Origin: Arthrobacter sp. ok362
Lineage (GTDB): Bacteria > Actinomycetota > Actinomycetes > Actinomycetales > Micrococcaceae
NCBI RefSeq assembly: GCF_900102785.1
Contig: NZ_FNGC01000014.1
Coordinates: 1-64,000, forward strand
Length of the DNA stretch: 64,000 nucleotides
Direction: 5' to 3'
The notes beneath the pieces were generated by a model. The model saw nothing but the letters and a program-made list of their open reading frames with translations, was not told where the DNA came from and searched no databases. Made by a program: the position numbers and the translations under genes. Shown in pieces: positions 15,637 through 23,695 of this stretch; position 1 is the first letter of the stretch, and the number at the start of each line of letters is the position of its first letter.

Positions 15637-17520
15637 TCAGGCGCCGCGGCGCCGGCGCAACACCCGCAGTTCCCAGGGCCGCAGGCGCACCGCGCCGCCC
15701 CGCACGGCACTGTCGGCAGCCCTGCCCCGCACGGCACTGGCTGCTGAACCGCCGTCGGCAGAACTGCCGTCGGCAGCGCCGCCGTCGGACGGGTAATTGC
15801 CCAAGACCAGCTCGGCGTCATACCAGGTCTCATCCCCGAGTTCCGCGTGGCGCTCCTCGCCGGAAAAGTTGCCCAGAACCAACATCTCCGGAATCTCCGT
15901 GCCGTTTGAGGGAGCGCCGGAGGAATCGTCTGAACCGGAACCAGCCAGCGTCCGGGTGAACGCGTAGACGTGCGGGTCGTCCGGCAGCAGCATGGTGAAG
16001 TTCCCGTGGGAGACCACCGGTTCCGCGTGCCGCAGCGCTATCACCGCGCGGTAGAAGCTGTAGACCGAGTCCGGGTCATCCACCTGGGCGGCGGCGTTGA
16101 TGTGGTTGGCGTTCGGGTTCACCGCGATCCAGGGAGCCCCGGTGGTGAACCCGGCGTGCCGGGAGGCGTCCCACTGGACCGGGGTGCGTGCGTTGTCCCG
16201 GTTCAGCGGCGCGAGGGCGGCGAGGACCTCGGCGTCGGTGTGGCCAAGGTGAGTGGTGGCTTCGCGGTGGTGGTTGAGGACCTCGATGTCGCGGTAGTCG
16301 CTGATCGCGCCGAACGTCATGTTGGTCATGCCCAGTTCCTCACCCTGGTAGACGTAGGGCGTGCCCCGGTGCAGGTGCAGGATGCCGGCCAGCATCTTGG
16401 CGGAGAGCTCGCGGTACTTGCCGTCGTCGCCGAAGCGGGACACAGCGCGGGCCTGGTCGTGGTTGCCCCAGTACAGGCTGTTCCAGCCGGTCTCGGCCAG
16501 GCCTTCCTGCCAGCGTCCCAGGGTCTGCTTCAGCTCGGTGAGCAGGAGCTTCTTGGGCCGCCATTTGTCACCGTCCTCCTGGTCCAGCGCCACGTGCTCG
16601 AACTGGAAGACCATGTCCACCTCGGCCCGGGCGGGGTCGGTGTACAGGATGGCGTCCGCCACGGTCACGCCGGGCATCTCGGCCACGGTGAGCAGCTCGC
16701 CGGCGCGGCCAGCGAAGACTTCCCGGTGCATCTCCTGCAGGAACTCGTGCATGCGCGGGCCGTCGATGTAGAACGGGGTGCCGTCGCCAAAGAGCTTGCC
16801 GTCCGCGACGGGCCCGTCCGGGAGCGAGGTGTCCTTGGAGATGAAGTTGATGACATCCATCCGGAAGCCGTCCACGCCCCGGTCCAGCCACCAGTTCATC
16901 ATCTCGTACACCGCAGCGCGGACCTCGGGGTTCTCCCAGTTCAGGTCCGGCTGCTTCTTCGAGAAGATGTGGAGGTAGTACTCCCCGGTGGCCTGGTCGA
17001 ACTCCCACGCAGGCCCGGAGAACGCCGAGCCCCAGTTGTTCGGCTCCGCGGCCATACGCCGGTGGGAGGCGCCGGCGTCGGGCTCCCGCGGGGCCCGCCA
17101 CCAGTACCAGTCACGCTTCGGGTTCTCCTTCGAGGACCGGGACTCCACGAACCAGGGGTGCTCGTCCGAGGTGTGGTTGACCACCAGGTCCATCACCAGC
17201 TTCATGCCGCGCGCGTGCAGCCCCTCGGTCAGTTCCCGAAGCTCCTCGAGCGTGCCGAAGAGCGGGTCTACGTTGCGGTAGTCGCTGATGTCATAGCCGT
17301 TGTCGTCCTGCGGGGAGGTGTAGATCGGGGAGAGCCACACGACGTCGACCCCCAGCCGCTGCAGATAGTCCAGCTTGCTGATGATGCCACGGAGATCTCC
17401 GATGCCATCGCCGTTCGAGTCGGCAAAGCTGCGCGGATAGATCTGATAGACGACGGCGCGCTGGAACCAATCACCGGCAGTCGCCTTAGGTGTTTCCGCG
17501 GGGGCTTGTTCGACCGTCAT
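15637..17520 (-). CDS. GH13 alpha-glucosidase/oligo-1,6-glucosidase
   Basis: A 627-residue cytoplasmic glycoside hydrolase. WFQRAVVYQIYPRSFADSNG opens the barrel; conserved regions follow in order: DLVVNHTS (I), GFRMDVINF (II, nucleophile Asp), LLTVAEMPG (III, acid Glu) and WGNHDQAR (IV). The QEGEELGMTN-like YQGEELGMTN block supports the oligo-1,6-glucosidase/trehalulose-type subfamily. Near the C-terminus (about 577-610) is an unusual Ala/Ser/Gly-rich insert of repeats (DGGAADGSSADGGSAAS) before the final beta domain. GAGGAG fixes the ATG at 17520. A perfect hairpin (17553-17573) lies just upstream. Confidence 0.92.
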   Translation of the reverse strand: MTVEQAPAETPKATAGDWFQRAVVYQIYPRSFADSNGDGIGDLRGIISKLDYLQRLGVDVVWLSPIYTSPQDDNGYDISDYRNVDPLFGTLEELRELTEGLHARGMKLVMDLVVNHTSDEHPWFVESRSSKENPKRDWYWWRAPREPDAGASHRRMAAEPNNWGSAFSGPAWEFDQATGEYYLHIFSKKQPDLNWENPEVRAAVYEMMNWWLDRGVDGFRMDVINFISKDTSLPDGPVADGKLFGDGTPFYIDGPRMHEFLQEMHREVFAGRAGELLTVAEMPGVTVADAILYTDPARAEVDMVFQFEHVALDQEDGDKWRPKKLLLTELKQTLGRWQEGLAETGWNSLYWGNHDQARAVSRFGDDGKYRELSAKMLAGILHLHRGTPYVYQGEELGMTNMTFGAISDYRDIEVLNHHREATTHLGHTDAEVLAALAPLNRDNARTPVQWDASRHAGFTTGAPWIAVNPNANHINAAAQVDDPDSVYSFYRAVIALRHAEPVVSHGNFTMLLPDDPHVYAFTRTLAGSGSDDSSGAPSNGTEIPEMLVLGNFSGEERHAELGDETWYDAELVLGNYPSDGGAADGSSADGGSAASAVRGRAADSAVRGGAVRLRPWELRVLRRRRGA

Positions 17521-17552
17521 GGGGGACTCCTCAGCTGGTCCAGCAGACAATG

Positions 17553-17573
17553 GGGTCAGCGCGTTGCTGACCC
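17553..17573. promoter_or_regulatory. GGGTCAGC inverted repeat before the GH13 gene
   Basis: GGGTCAGC-GCGTT-GCTGACCC is a perfect 8-bp inverted repeat 33-53 bases before the GH13 start codon, in the 151-bp gap after the MscS gene. It could end MscS transcripts or be an operator for the glucosidase gene. Confidence 0.5.
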
Positions 17574-17671
17574 GTCAACGTCTGATTATCGACCAGTTGG
17601 CGGGGGCTGGGAAGACCCTGCCCGGTCCTGCTGTGCTGTCCTGCTGTCCGGGCGAAACCGTCCGGCCGTGG

Positions 17672-18916
17672 CTAGTTCTGCGAGGCGATGGCGTGGTCGC
17701 GGTCCTCGAAGACGTCCTCGCCTGGGCCGGAGAAGGCCTTGGAGCGCTGGATCGCCTCGATGGAACCGGTGAACAGCTGGGAATCGTGGGGGTCCGGGTG
17801 CCGGTGGTGTTCGGAGGTGGCGGCAGTCTTTCCCGGACGCTTGGACCCCGTCCCGGCCTCTGAGAAGGGGTAGGAAGCGGACGCCGCGGGCAGTGATTCG
17901 AGGCGGACGTGCGGGAGCGCCGTCGGGTGGTCCTCCTGCAGGAACAGCACCAGCTCCTCGCGGATCAGGCAGCGGAGGTCGAACAGGGAGGCGCTGTCCG
18001 CGGCGCTGACCAGGATGCGCACCCGGACAAAGCCGGCGGTGGCGTCCGTGATCTGCAGGATTCCCACGCGCTTGTCCCACAGCGGGGTCTCGGCCAGTAC
18101 CTTCTTGAGTTCGCCGCGCATCGCCTCGACGGGTGCGCGCCAGTCGAGGTCGAACTCCACGGTGCCCATGACCTCGGAGCGCCGCCGGGTCCAGTTCTCG
18201 AACGGGGTGGTGGTGAAGTACGTCGAGGGCAGGATCAGCCGGCGGTCGTCCCAGATGTGGACCACCACATAGGTCAGGGTGATCTCCTCGATCCGGCCCC
18301 ATTCCTTCTGGACCACCACCACGTCGTCCACCCGGATCGCGTCCGTGAAGGCGAGCTGCAGGCCGGCGAAGACGTTGACCAGCGAGGTCTGGGCGGCGAG
18401 GCCGGCCACAATCGAGATCACGCCCGCGGAGGCCAAGAGTCCTGCGCCGAGGGCTTGGATCGCGGGGAACGTCAGCATCATGCTGCCCAGGGCCACCACC
18501 ACGATTAGTGCGACGCCGATCCGCCGGGCCAGGATTACCTGGGTGCGCAGCCGCCTGGCGCGGCGGTTGTCCGCGACGTCCACCCGGTACCGGGTCAGGA
18601 CCATCGCCTCGATAATGACCAACATGGCGATGCCCAGCCAGGCCAGGGACGCGATGAGCGCAATCAGCAGCAGATGGTCCAGACCGTGGCGCCATTGGAG
18701 GTCCCCGCTGCTTGTGGCCAGCGCGATCCGGACGCCGATCAGGCACAGCGACAACCGCAACGGCAGCCGGGCCACGCGGGACGTCTCGCGCAGTTCGGGT
18801 TTGCTGCGGTTGAGCCGGAGCACAAGCTTGCGCACCAACCAGGACAGGACGAGTCCGGCAACCACGGCGAGGGCCATGGTCAGGAACGGCATTGCTTGTG
18901 TCAGAAACTCTCGCAT
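17672..18916 (-). CDS. MscS-family mechanosensitive channel
   Basis: A 414-residue membrane protein. Hydrophobic segments lie near residues 8-28, 50-68, 85-108 and 130-150, then the pore helix and MscS beta domain: GAGLLASAGVISIVAGLAAQ and SLVNVFAGLQLAFTDAIRV (about 160-195), RIEEITLTYVVVHIWDDRRLI and PSTYFTTTPFENWTRR. The last 70 residues are polar, with acidic/His-rich tails. It likely opens under osmotic downshock. The ATG at 18916 begins MREFLTQAMPF. Upstream is the divergent promoter region of the lipoprotein pair. Confidence 0.88.
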   Translation of the reverse strand: MREFLTQAMPFLTMALAVVAGLVLSWLVRKLVLRLNRSKPELRETSRVARLPLRLSLCLIGVRIALATSSGDLQWRHGLDHLLLIALIASLAWLGIAMLVIIEAMVLTRYRVDVADNRRARRLRTQVILARRIGVALIVVVALGSMMLTFPAIQALGAGLLASAGVISIVAGLAAQTSLVNVFAGLQLAFTDAIRVDDVVVVQKEWGRIEEITLTYVVVHIWDDRRLILPSTYFTTTPFENWTRRRSEVMGTVEFDLDWRAPVEAMRGELKKVLAETPLWDKRVGILQITDATAGFVRVRILVSAADSASLFDLRCLIREELVLFLQEDHPTALPHVRLESLPAASASYPFSEAGTGSKRPGKTAATSEHHRHPDPHDSQLFTGSIEAIQRSKAFSGPGEDVFEDRDHAIASQN

Positions 18917-19125
18917 TAGTTAAGATCTAGCAAGCTTCCGCGGGCAATTGAAATCGTCGGAATGTCAACGTGGGTCCGGTCACGCCGCCGCCGAACGTGG
19001 CGGCCATTGCACGCAGCGGCAAGTTCCGCACAGTCTGGGCCGCCACCTTGGGACTTTTGACCCTTGTTTTTTCGCCGGGACACTCCACAATAATCGAACC
19101 ACTTGAATCCCAGGGGGAGGGCTAC

Positions 19126-19872
19126 ATGCGTCGACTCCCGGCGTTCGGCACAGCAGCATCGGCCGGCTTCTTGGTTGCGGCACTCCTCGGCGCCTGCGGC
19201 GGGCCTGCGGGCCCGGGTCCGACGTCGCCGTCGATGCCTTCGGTGCCCCCGCTGACGTCCGCGCCCGGCGCAACTGATGTTCCGCCGACCGAGGCGCCCT
19301 CGGCGCCAGCCACGCCCGCGCCGACGGCGGCGGACTGGAAGACCTTCAAGACATCAAATGGGCAGTTGGAGTTCGACTACCCGGCCGAGTGGACCGTCAA
19401 GGACCGCGGCGCCGAGGCTACGCCCGGCGGGGTGTTCTTGGAAGTCCTCACCGCGGCCGGCAAGTTGCTGGCCACGTTGCGGACCAACGTGGCCACGGGC
19501 TCGGAATGCACGCAACGAATCCCCTACTCAGTGCTCGATCTGGTGCCCGTTCCGGCCCTGGCCCAGCAGGGTGTCACGCCGCACTTCATCTTTGAGTTGC
19601 GGCTGTATCCGGCAGAGAAGGACCCCCTGAAGGCCAACGTCATGGCATACGGCATCAGCTCGGCACCCAAGCCGTCCGGGCCCGATGCCTGTCCGATCTT
19701 CCATTACTTCACCTGGCCGCCCAGCGGAGCGTCGTTCGGAGGCGTGTACAACCCCTTCGATACCAGCCCGGGCAACGAGCCCAACGTCGACACCCCAGAG
19801 GCCTACATGGAGACCTCTGAATACAAGGACATCAGGAAGATGATCACCTCGCTGCGTCCGGCGGGGCAGTAG
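19126..19872 (+). CDS. predicted lipoprotein, first of a paralogous pair
   Basis: A 248-residue exported protein. MRRLPAFGTAASAGFLVAALLGACGG is a signal peptide with a lipobox ending at Cys (about residue 25); GGGGGAGG just before the ATG at 19126 decides the start. A Pro/Thr-rich spacer is followed by a globular domain starting WKTFKTSNGQLEFDYPAEW and ending MITSLRPAGQ. The FDYPAEWTV opening is reminiscent of PsbP/DcrB-fold proteins, which is weak evidence. It is clearly paralogous to the next gene. Membrane-anchored, outside the cell; role unknown. Confidence 0.8.
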   Translation: MRRLPAFGTAASAGFLVAALLGACGGPAGPGPTSPSMPSVPPLTSAPGATDVPPTEAPSAPATPAPTAADWKTFKTSNGQLEFDYPAEWTVKDRGAEATPGGVFLEVLTAAGKLLATLRTNVATGSECTQRIPYSVLDLVPVPALAQQGVTPHFIFELRLYPAEKDPLKANVMAYGISSAPKPSGPDACPIFHYFTWPPSGASFGGVYNPFDTSPGNEPNVDTPEAYMETSEYKDIRKMITSLRPAGQ

Positions 19873-19923
19873 GGCCGGCCCGGACACATGGCGAGGCGGC
19901 AGCGACGCAATGAAGCGGGGAGC

Positions 19924-20817
19924 ATGACACGGCGACCCACCGTGTCTCCGGCTCCGTTTGTCCCGACGCTGGTCCTCGCAGCCCTGCTGCTGGCCGGCTG
20001 CGGCTCGCCGGCGGTGCCCCCAGCGACATCCGGCGCTGCGACGGCGCCGGATGCAACGTCCGGAAGCCCTCCTGCGGGAAACACTCAGCCGGGCAATACT
20101 CAGTCGGGAAACTCTCCATCGGGAACGCAAGAAACCGCGCCTTCGGGGTCAGGTTCGGAGACAACACCGGGGACCACGACGCCGGCCACCTCACCGACGG
20201 CGGTGGGCCCGCCGTCGTCGTCCGGTTGGAAGACGTTCACGACGTCGGACGGGACGCTGAGTTTCGACTACCCGGCCGGCTGGGTGGTCCGGGACCCGGC
20301 GGGGGAGGCGCCGCTGGGCGGTGAGTTCGTGGACGTTGTGAACGCTGCCGGGAAGCAGATGGCCGCATTGCGCACAAACATAGTCACGGGCGCCGAATGC
20401 GGTGATCAGCAGCCGTACATGCTGATCGATTCGGAGCCGATGCAGGCCCTCGCCGAGCCCGGCACGGCGGACCAGAATGTGCCGCGCTACGTCTTCGAGG
20501 GCCGCGGTGATGCCACAGCCATAAAAGCTTCGCCACCCACCGTCGCGTCGTACGGGATCACCATGATGCCGGAGGAGACCGGACCCCTGTCGTGTCCGAT
20601 GTTCCAACTGTTCCTCTGGCCACCCAGCGGCGCGCTGTTCGGCCAGGCCTATGACCCGGCGAAGAACACGACGCCGGGGGACCCCGGGCTGCCGTATCTG
20701 GAGAAGGCGAAGCTTTACGCCACCACGGCCGAGTACCGGGACGTCCGGAAGATGATCACGTCGCTTCGTCCTGCCAAGGGTGCGGTCACAGGCGCGGTGA
20801 CGGAGCCGGCGAAGTAG
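19924..20817 (+). CDS. predicted lipoprotein, second of a paralogous pair
   Basis: A 297-residue lipoprotein beginning MTRRPTVSPAPFVPTLV with the lipobox LLLAGC near residue 23. A long Ser/Thr/Gly/Pro-rich spacer (GNTQPGNTQSGNSPSG) precedes the same domain as in the upstream gene: WKTFTTSDGTLSFDYPAGW, AALRTNIVTGAEC and DVRKMITSLRPA. The start at 19924 is preferred over an in-frame ATG at 19888, since the signal peptide begins there. It is 51 bp after its paralogue and likely cotranscribed. Confidence 0.8.
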   Translation: MTRRPTVSPAPFVPTLVLAALLLAGCGSPAVPPATSGAATAPDATSGSPPAGNTQPGNTQSGNSPSGTQETAPSGSGSETTPGTTTPATSPTAVGPPSSSGWKTFTTSDGTLSFDYPAGWVVRDPAGEAPLGGEFVDVVNAAGKQMAALRTNIVTGAECGDQQPYMLIDSEPMQALAEPGTADQNVPRYVFEGRGDATAIKASPPTVASYGITMMPEETGPLSCPMFQLFLWPPSGALFGQAYDPAKNTTPGDPGLPYLEKAKLYATTAEYRDVRKMITSLRPAKGAVTGAVTEPAK

Positions 20818-20880
20818 CCCCAGCCGGGCACATGCGCCTTCAAAGCTGCGCCTGCATGCCGCTGCCGAACTAGCTGTGCA

Positions 20881-21141
20881 CTACACGGCGGGCAGGTGCC
20901 GGCGGCGCCTTGCCGGCGTGGGTGAGGCGTTCCTGGTGCCGCGCTGCCCGGTCCACGGGTTGCTGCGGACCTCCCGGATCAGTCCGGTGCCGGCGCACTC
21001 GCGCACTGCCATGATGGCGTTCGCCGCCTGGCGCTTGTCGTCGAAGGCCGTGGAAACGGCCAACACCGTCCCGTCACCGGCGAGAAGCCGGAACCGGACG
21101 TTGGATTCCGCGTCGGTGAAGATTTCGAATTGTCCAGCCAT
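20881..21141 (-). CDS. DUF1508 (YegP-like) protein
   Basis: An 86-residue small protein: MAGQFEIFTDAESNVRFRLLA, then DGTVLAVSTAFDDKRQAANAI and VRECAGTGLI match the single-unit DUF1508 domain (E. coli YegP has two). The tail is basic (TPARRRRHLPAV). Function unknown, perhaps stress related. GAAAGGAC lies 7 bases before the ATG at 21141. Convergent with the lipoprotein pair. Confidence 0.88.
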   Translation of the reverse strand: MAGQFEIFTDAESNVRFRLLAGDGTVLAVSTAFDDKRQAANAIMAVRECAGTGLIREVRSNPWTGQRGTRNASPTPARRRRHLPAV

Positions 21142-21278
21142 CGTCTTGTCCTTTCGGGCAGCTGTTGCTGCCGGTGGGGGAAGAGCACTTCGGTGTGCTG
21201 TTGCCGGGTCTTCGACAAACTGTTGTAGAACGACCCAGCCTTTCGCGGACGTCGGCCGCCCGAAAAGGGGCAAAGGTC

Positions 21279-21304
21279 CCTTGTCTCTGGGCGATGAGAC
21301 AAGG
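21279..21304. promoter_or_regulatory. CCTTGTCTC hairpin upstream of acylphosphatase gene
   Basis: A perfect 9-bp inverted repeat (CCTTGTCTC, 8-base loop, GAGACAAGG) lies directly before the 15-bp repeats and about 78 bases before the acylphosphatase start. Could be an operator or leader hairpin. Confidence 0.45.
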
Positions 21305-21309
21305 CCTGC

Positions 21310-21348
21310 ATGACCAAACCCGGTATGACCAAACCCGGTATGACCAAA
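21310..21348 (+). repeat. 15-bp repeat ATGACCAAACCCGGT x 2.6
   Basis: Two perfect copies and a nine-base third copy run 21310-21348. They are in frame with the acylphosphatase gene and would encode MTKPGMTKPGMTK, giving three possible start codons ahead of the likely real start at 21382. No ribosome site precedes them. Confidence 0.75.
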
Positions 21349-21381
21349 ATTTGGCGCCGCGGCGGGCGCTACATTGGGAGC

Positions 21382-21699
21382 ATGACTGACAAACACCCTG
21401 TGCAGTTTCCGGCCGATTCCGGCGAGCCCGTGCGGCTGAACGCGCGGGTGTCCGGTGTGGTCCAGGCGGTCGGCTTCCGGTACTGGACGGTCCGGAAGGC
21501 CGAGGAACTCGGGCTTAGCGGCACGGTCAGGAACAACAACGACGGCTCCGTGGGCATTGTGGCTGAGGGGCCGCAGTCCGTGGTGCTGGAGCTGCGGCGC
21601 TGGTTGCGCTCGCCGGAGGCGCCTGGCCGGGTGGAGGACGTCGAGGAGTCCGTCTCGGCGGCGACGGGGGAGTTCGGCGGATTCGACGTGGCGTACTAG
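21382..21699 (+). CDS. acylphosphatase
   Basis: A 105-residue acylphosphatase that hydrolyses acyl phosphates. The signature RVSGVVQAVGFRYWTVRKA (about 19-37) contains the phosphate-binding loop and the catalytic Arg; GLSGTVRNNNDGSVGIVAEG (about 42-61) contains the catalytic Asn. A TGGGAG site before the ATG at 21382 supports this start, although the frame is open through an upstream repeat. Confidence 0.93.
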   Translation: MTDKHPVQFPADSGEPVRLNARVSGVVQAVGFRYWTVRKAEELGLSGTVRNNNDGSVGIVAEGPQSVVLELRRWLRSPEAPGRVEDVEESVSAATGEFGGFDVAY

Positions 21700-21777
21700 G
21701 GCTTGCAGCCGTCCTGCGGCCCGGGTCCGGGGCGAAGGACCCTCGGCAGCGCGGCGTGAGGCGAGTACGGTGTGCCC

Positions 21778-22113
21778 ATGCAGAAAATATCGATCGATGC
21801 CTTGGCCAAGCAGCAGATCGCGGCTGCCCTCGCGGCAGGTAGCGGGCGGGCGGCTGACACGGTGTTCGGCGGGCACGAGAAAGTTCTGCGCCAGACCGTC
21901 ATGGCGTTCAGGGCCGGGACGCAGCTGAGTGAGCATCAGAACCCCGGCGAGGCGACCGTGTTTGTGCTCCGCGGCTGTGTGCGCCTGCGTGCCGGCAGCG
22001 AATCGTGGCAGGGCAAGACCGGCGATCTGCTGATCGTGCCGGAGGGGCTGCATAGCCTGGAGGCCGAGGAAGACTCGGCGATCCTGATGACGGTGGCCAA
22101 GATCAGGACCTGA
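21778..22113 (+). CDS. cupin-domain protein
   Basis: A 111-residue single-domain cupin. GTQLSEHQNPGEATVFVLRG (about 45-64) is cupin motif 1 and GDLLIVPEGLHSLEAEEDSAIL (about 79-100) motif 2. Only some metal-ligand His/Glu residues are present. It is of the type annotated as LuxR-adjacent or stress cupins. MQKISIDALAKQQ at 21778 is the chosen start; a GTG at 21772 is also possible. Single gene between acylphosphatase and the lipid-kinase-like gene. Confidence 0.8.
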   Translation: MQKISIDALAKQQIAAALAAGSGRAADTVFGGHEKVLRQTVMAFRAGTQLSEHQNPGEATVFVLRGCVRLRAGSESWQGKTGDLLIVPEGLHSLEAEEDSAILMTVAKIRT

Positions 22114-22285
22114 ACCGCCGGCCCGATTCTGTGTTGGCCGCAGCCATTGAGGCGAAGGAGAGGCCGAAAGTGAATTCCAGGGAGGCCAGAGAGCTGAGGC
22201 ACCCGCGCCCTTTGCGCGAAGGGGAGCGCCCTGCAACGGCCGGGAGGATGGCCGCCGTCGGGCCAACGCAGGTCGGGGGCACGAC

Positions 22286-23644
22286 ATGACTGCCATGGCG
22301 TCCATCGAGGAGGTCCCGGAAACCCGGCGGTGGTGGGCGAGGGCGGCTTTCATCGCGCTCATCCTTGCGGTGGCTGTCCCCTTGGTGGCTGCGGGCTTGG
22401 CAGGGACCATTGCGCTGGTCATGACCGGTCTGGGCGCCGTGCTGGTGGCCGTGGCTGCAATCTATTGGTTCCTTATCAGCCGTGGTTTCCTACGCTGGTG
22501 TGCGCTGGCACTGGCGGTGCTTGCCCCGCTGGTGGTCCTGATGCTGTACATCCAGGCGAGCCTGCTCCGGGAGGTGGTGATCGCGGTTGCGCTGGCGTTT
22601 CTTGCGTTGGTCTGTGCCCGCGCCGCCCTCCGGGAACGGGGCGAGGGCAAGGCGATGGCCGAGCACCCCGCGCCCACTTGGCGGCATGCCTTCCTGGTGA
22701 TGAACCCGCGGTCCGGCGGGGGCAAGGTGGTGAAGTTCGACCTCCAGCGGAAGGCGGAGGAACTCGGCGCCGAGGTGGCACTTCTTGAAGGTCCGGGACC
22801 GGTGGATGTCGATGCGCTGGCCCGGCAGGCGGTGGAGCGCGGGGCGGATCTGCTCGGCGTCGCCGGTGGGGACGGAACCCAGGCGCTGGTGGCCGGCATC
22901 GCGGCCGAGCACGATCTTCCGTTCCTGGTAATCAGCGCCGGCACACGGAACCATTTCGCTCTGGATCTCGGGCTGGACCGGGAGGACCCGACGGGCTGCC
23001 TGGACGCCCTCCGGGACGGGGTGGAGCTGCGCGTGGACCTCGGCAAGATCAACGGCCGCACCTTCGTCAACAACGCATCCTTCGGGGTGTACGCCGAGGT
23101 CGTGCAGAGCCCGGCGTACCGCGACGACAAGGCCGGAACGGTCCTGGAGATGCTCCCGGACCTGATCAGGGGCGACAAGGGTGCGCGGCTTCGAGCCCAG
23201 ATGGACGGCGCAACAGTGGACGGCCCGCAGGCCGTGCTGGTGAGCAACGGTCCATACGGAAGCAACGACCTCGCTGGCCTGGGCCGCCGGACCCGGCTGG
23301 ACCGCGGTGTTCTCGGCGCTGTGGCGCTCTCCGCCGCCAGCACCCGCGAAGCGGTCGGCTTGCTGCGCCGTGCCACGAAACACGGCCTGATCCAGCGCGC
23401 GGCGGCGGAGGTGGTGGTCGACGCCGACGTGCCCGAGATCCCCGTCGGAGTGGACGGCGAGGCTCTGCTGATGAGCACGCCGGTGCGATGCAGCATCGAA
23501 CCCCGCGCACTGAGGGTACTGGTTCCGCAGAACCGTCCAGGCGTCCCGCCGGCGCAGCCCTCCCTGGACTTGGTCCGACTCCGTGAGCTGGCATGGGGGC
23601 GGCACCCGACTGCGCCGCCTGCGCCCGCGTCCGCCGGCGGTTGA
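22286..23644 (+). CDS. diacylglycerol kinase-like (YegS/LCB5) membrane protein
   Basis: A 452-residue protein. The N-terminal 115 residues have about four membrane helices (for example FIALILAVAVPLVAAGL and VVIAVALAFLALVCA). The kinase domain follows: AFLVMNPRSGGGKV (about 138-151), DLLGVAGGDGTQALVA with the GGDG motif (about 190-205), SAGTRNHFALDLG, and NNASFGVYAEV. This combination fits an integral membrane lipid kinase acting on diacylglycerol or a related lipid at the inner face. The start at 22286 has GGTCGGGGG upstream; the 172 bp before it shows no gene. Confidence 0.87.
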   Translation: MTAMASIEEVPETRRWWARAAFIALILAVAVPLVAAGLAGTIALVMTGLGAVLVAVAAIYWFLISRGFLRWCALALAVLAPLVVLMLYIQASLLREVVIAVALAFLALVCARAALRERGEGKAMAEHPAPTWRHAFLVMNPRSGGGKVVKFDLQRKAEELGAEVALLEGPGPVDVDALARQAVERGADLLGVAGGDGTQALVAGIAAEHDLPFLVISAGTRNHFALDLGLDREDPTGCLDALRDGVELRVDLGKINGRTFVNNASFGVYAEVVQSPAYRDDKAGTVLEMLPDLIRGDKGARLRAQMDGATVDGPQAVLVSNGPYGSNDLAGLGRRTRLDRGVLGAVALSAASTREAVGLLRRATKHGLIQRAAAEVVVDADVPEIPVGVDGEALLMSTPVRCSIEPRALRVLVPQNRPGVPPAQPSLDLVRLRELAWGRHPTAPPAPASAGG

Positions 23645-23695
23645 CCGGCGGTTGACAGGCCCGGCGGATCAAGCCTGCACCGTGTGGGGCGGCTA

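Noticed and set aside
15970..17772. 600-residue plus-strand frame
   Set aside because: It mirrors the GH13 gene; composition is that of an antisense shadow and no family is recognisable.
21142..22422. Minus-strand extension of the DUF1508 gene to 22422
   Set aside because: It would be antisense to acylphosphatase and cupin genes; the 86-residue DUF1508 unit with its own ribosome site is complete.
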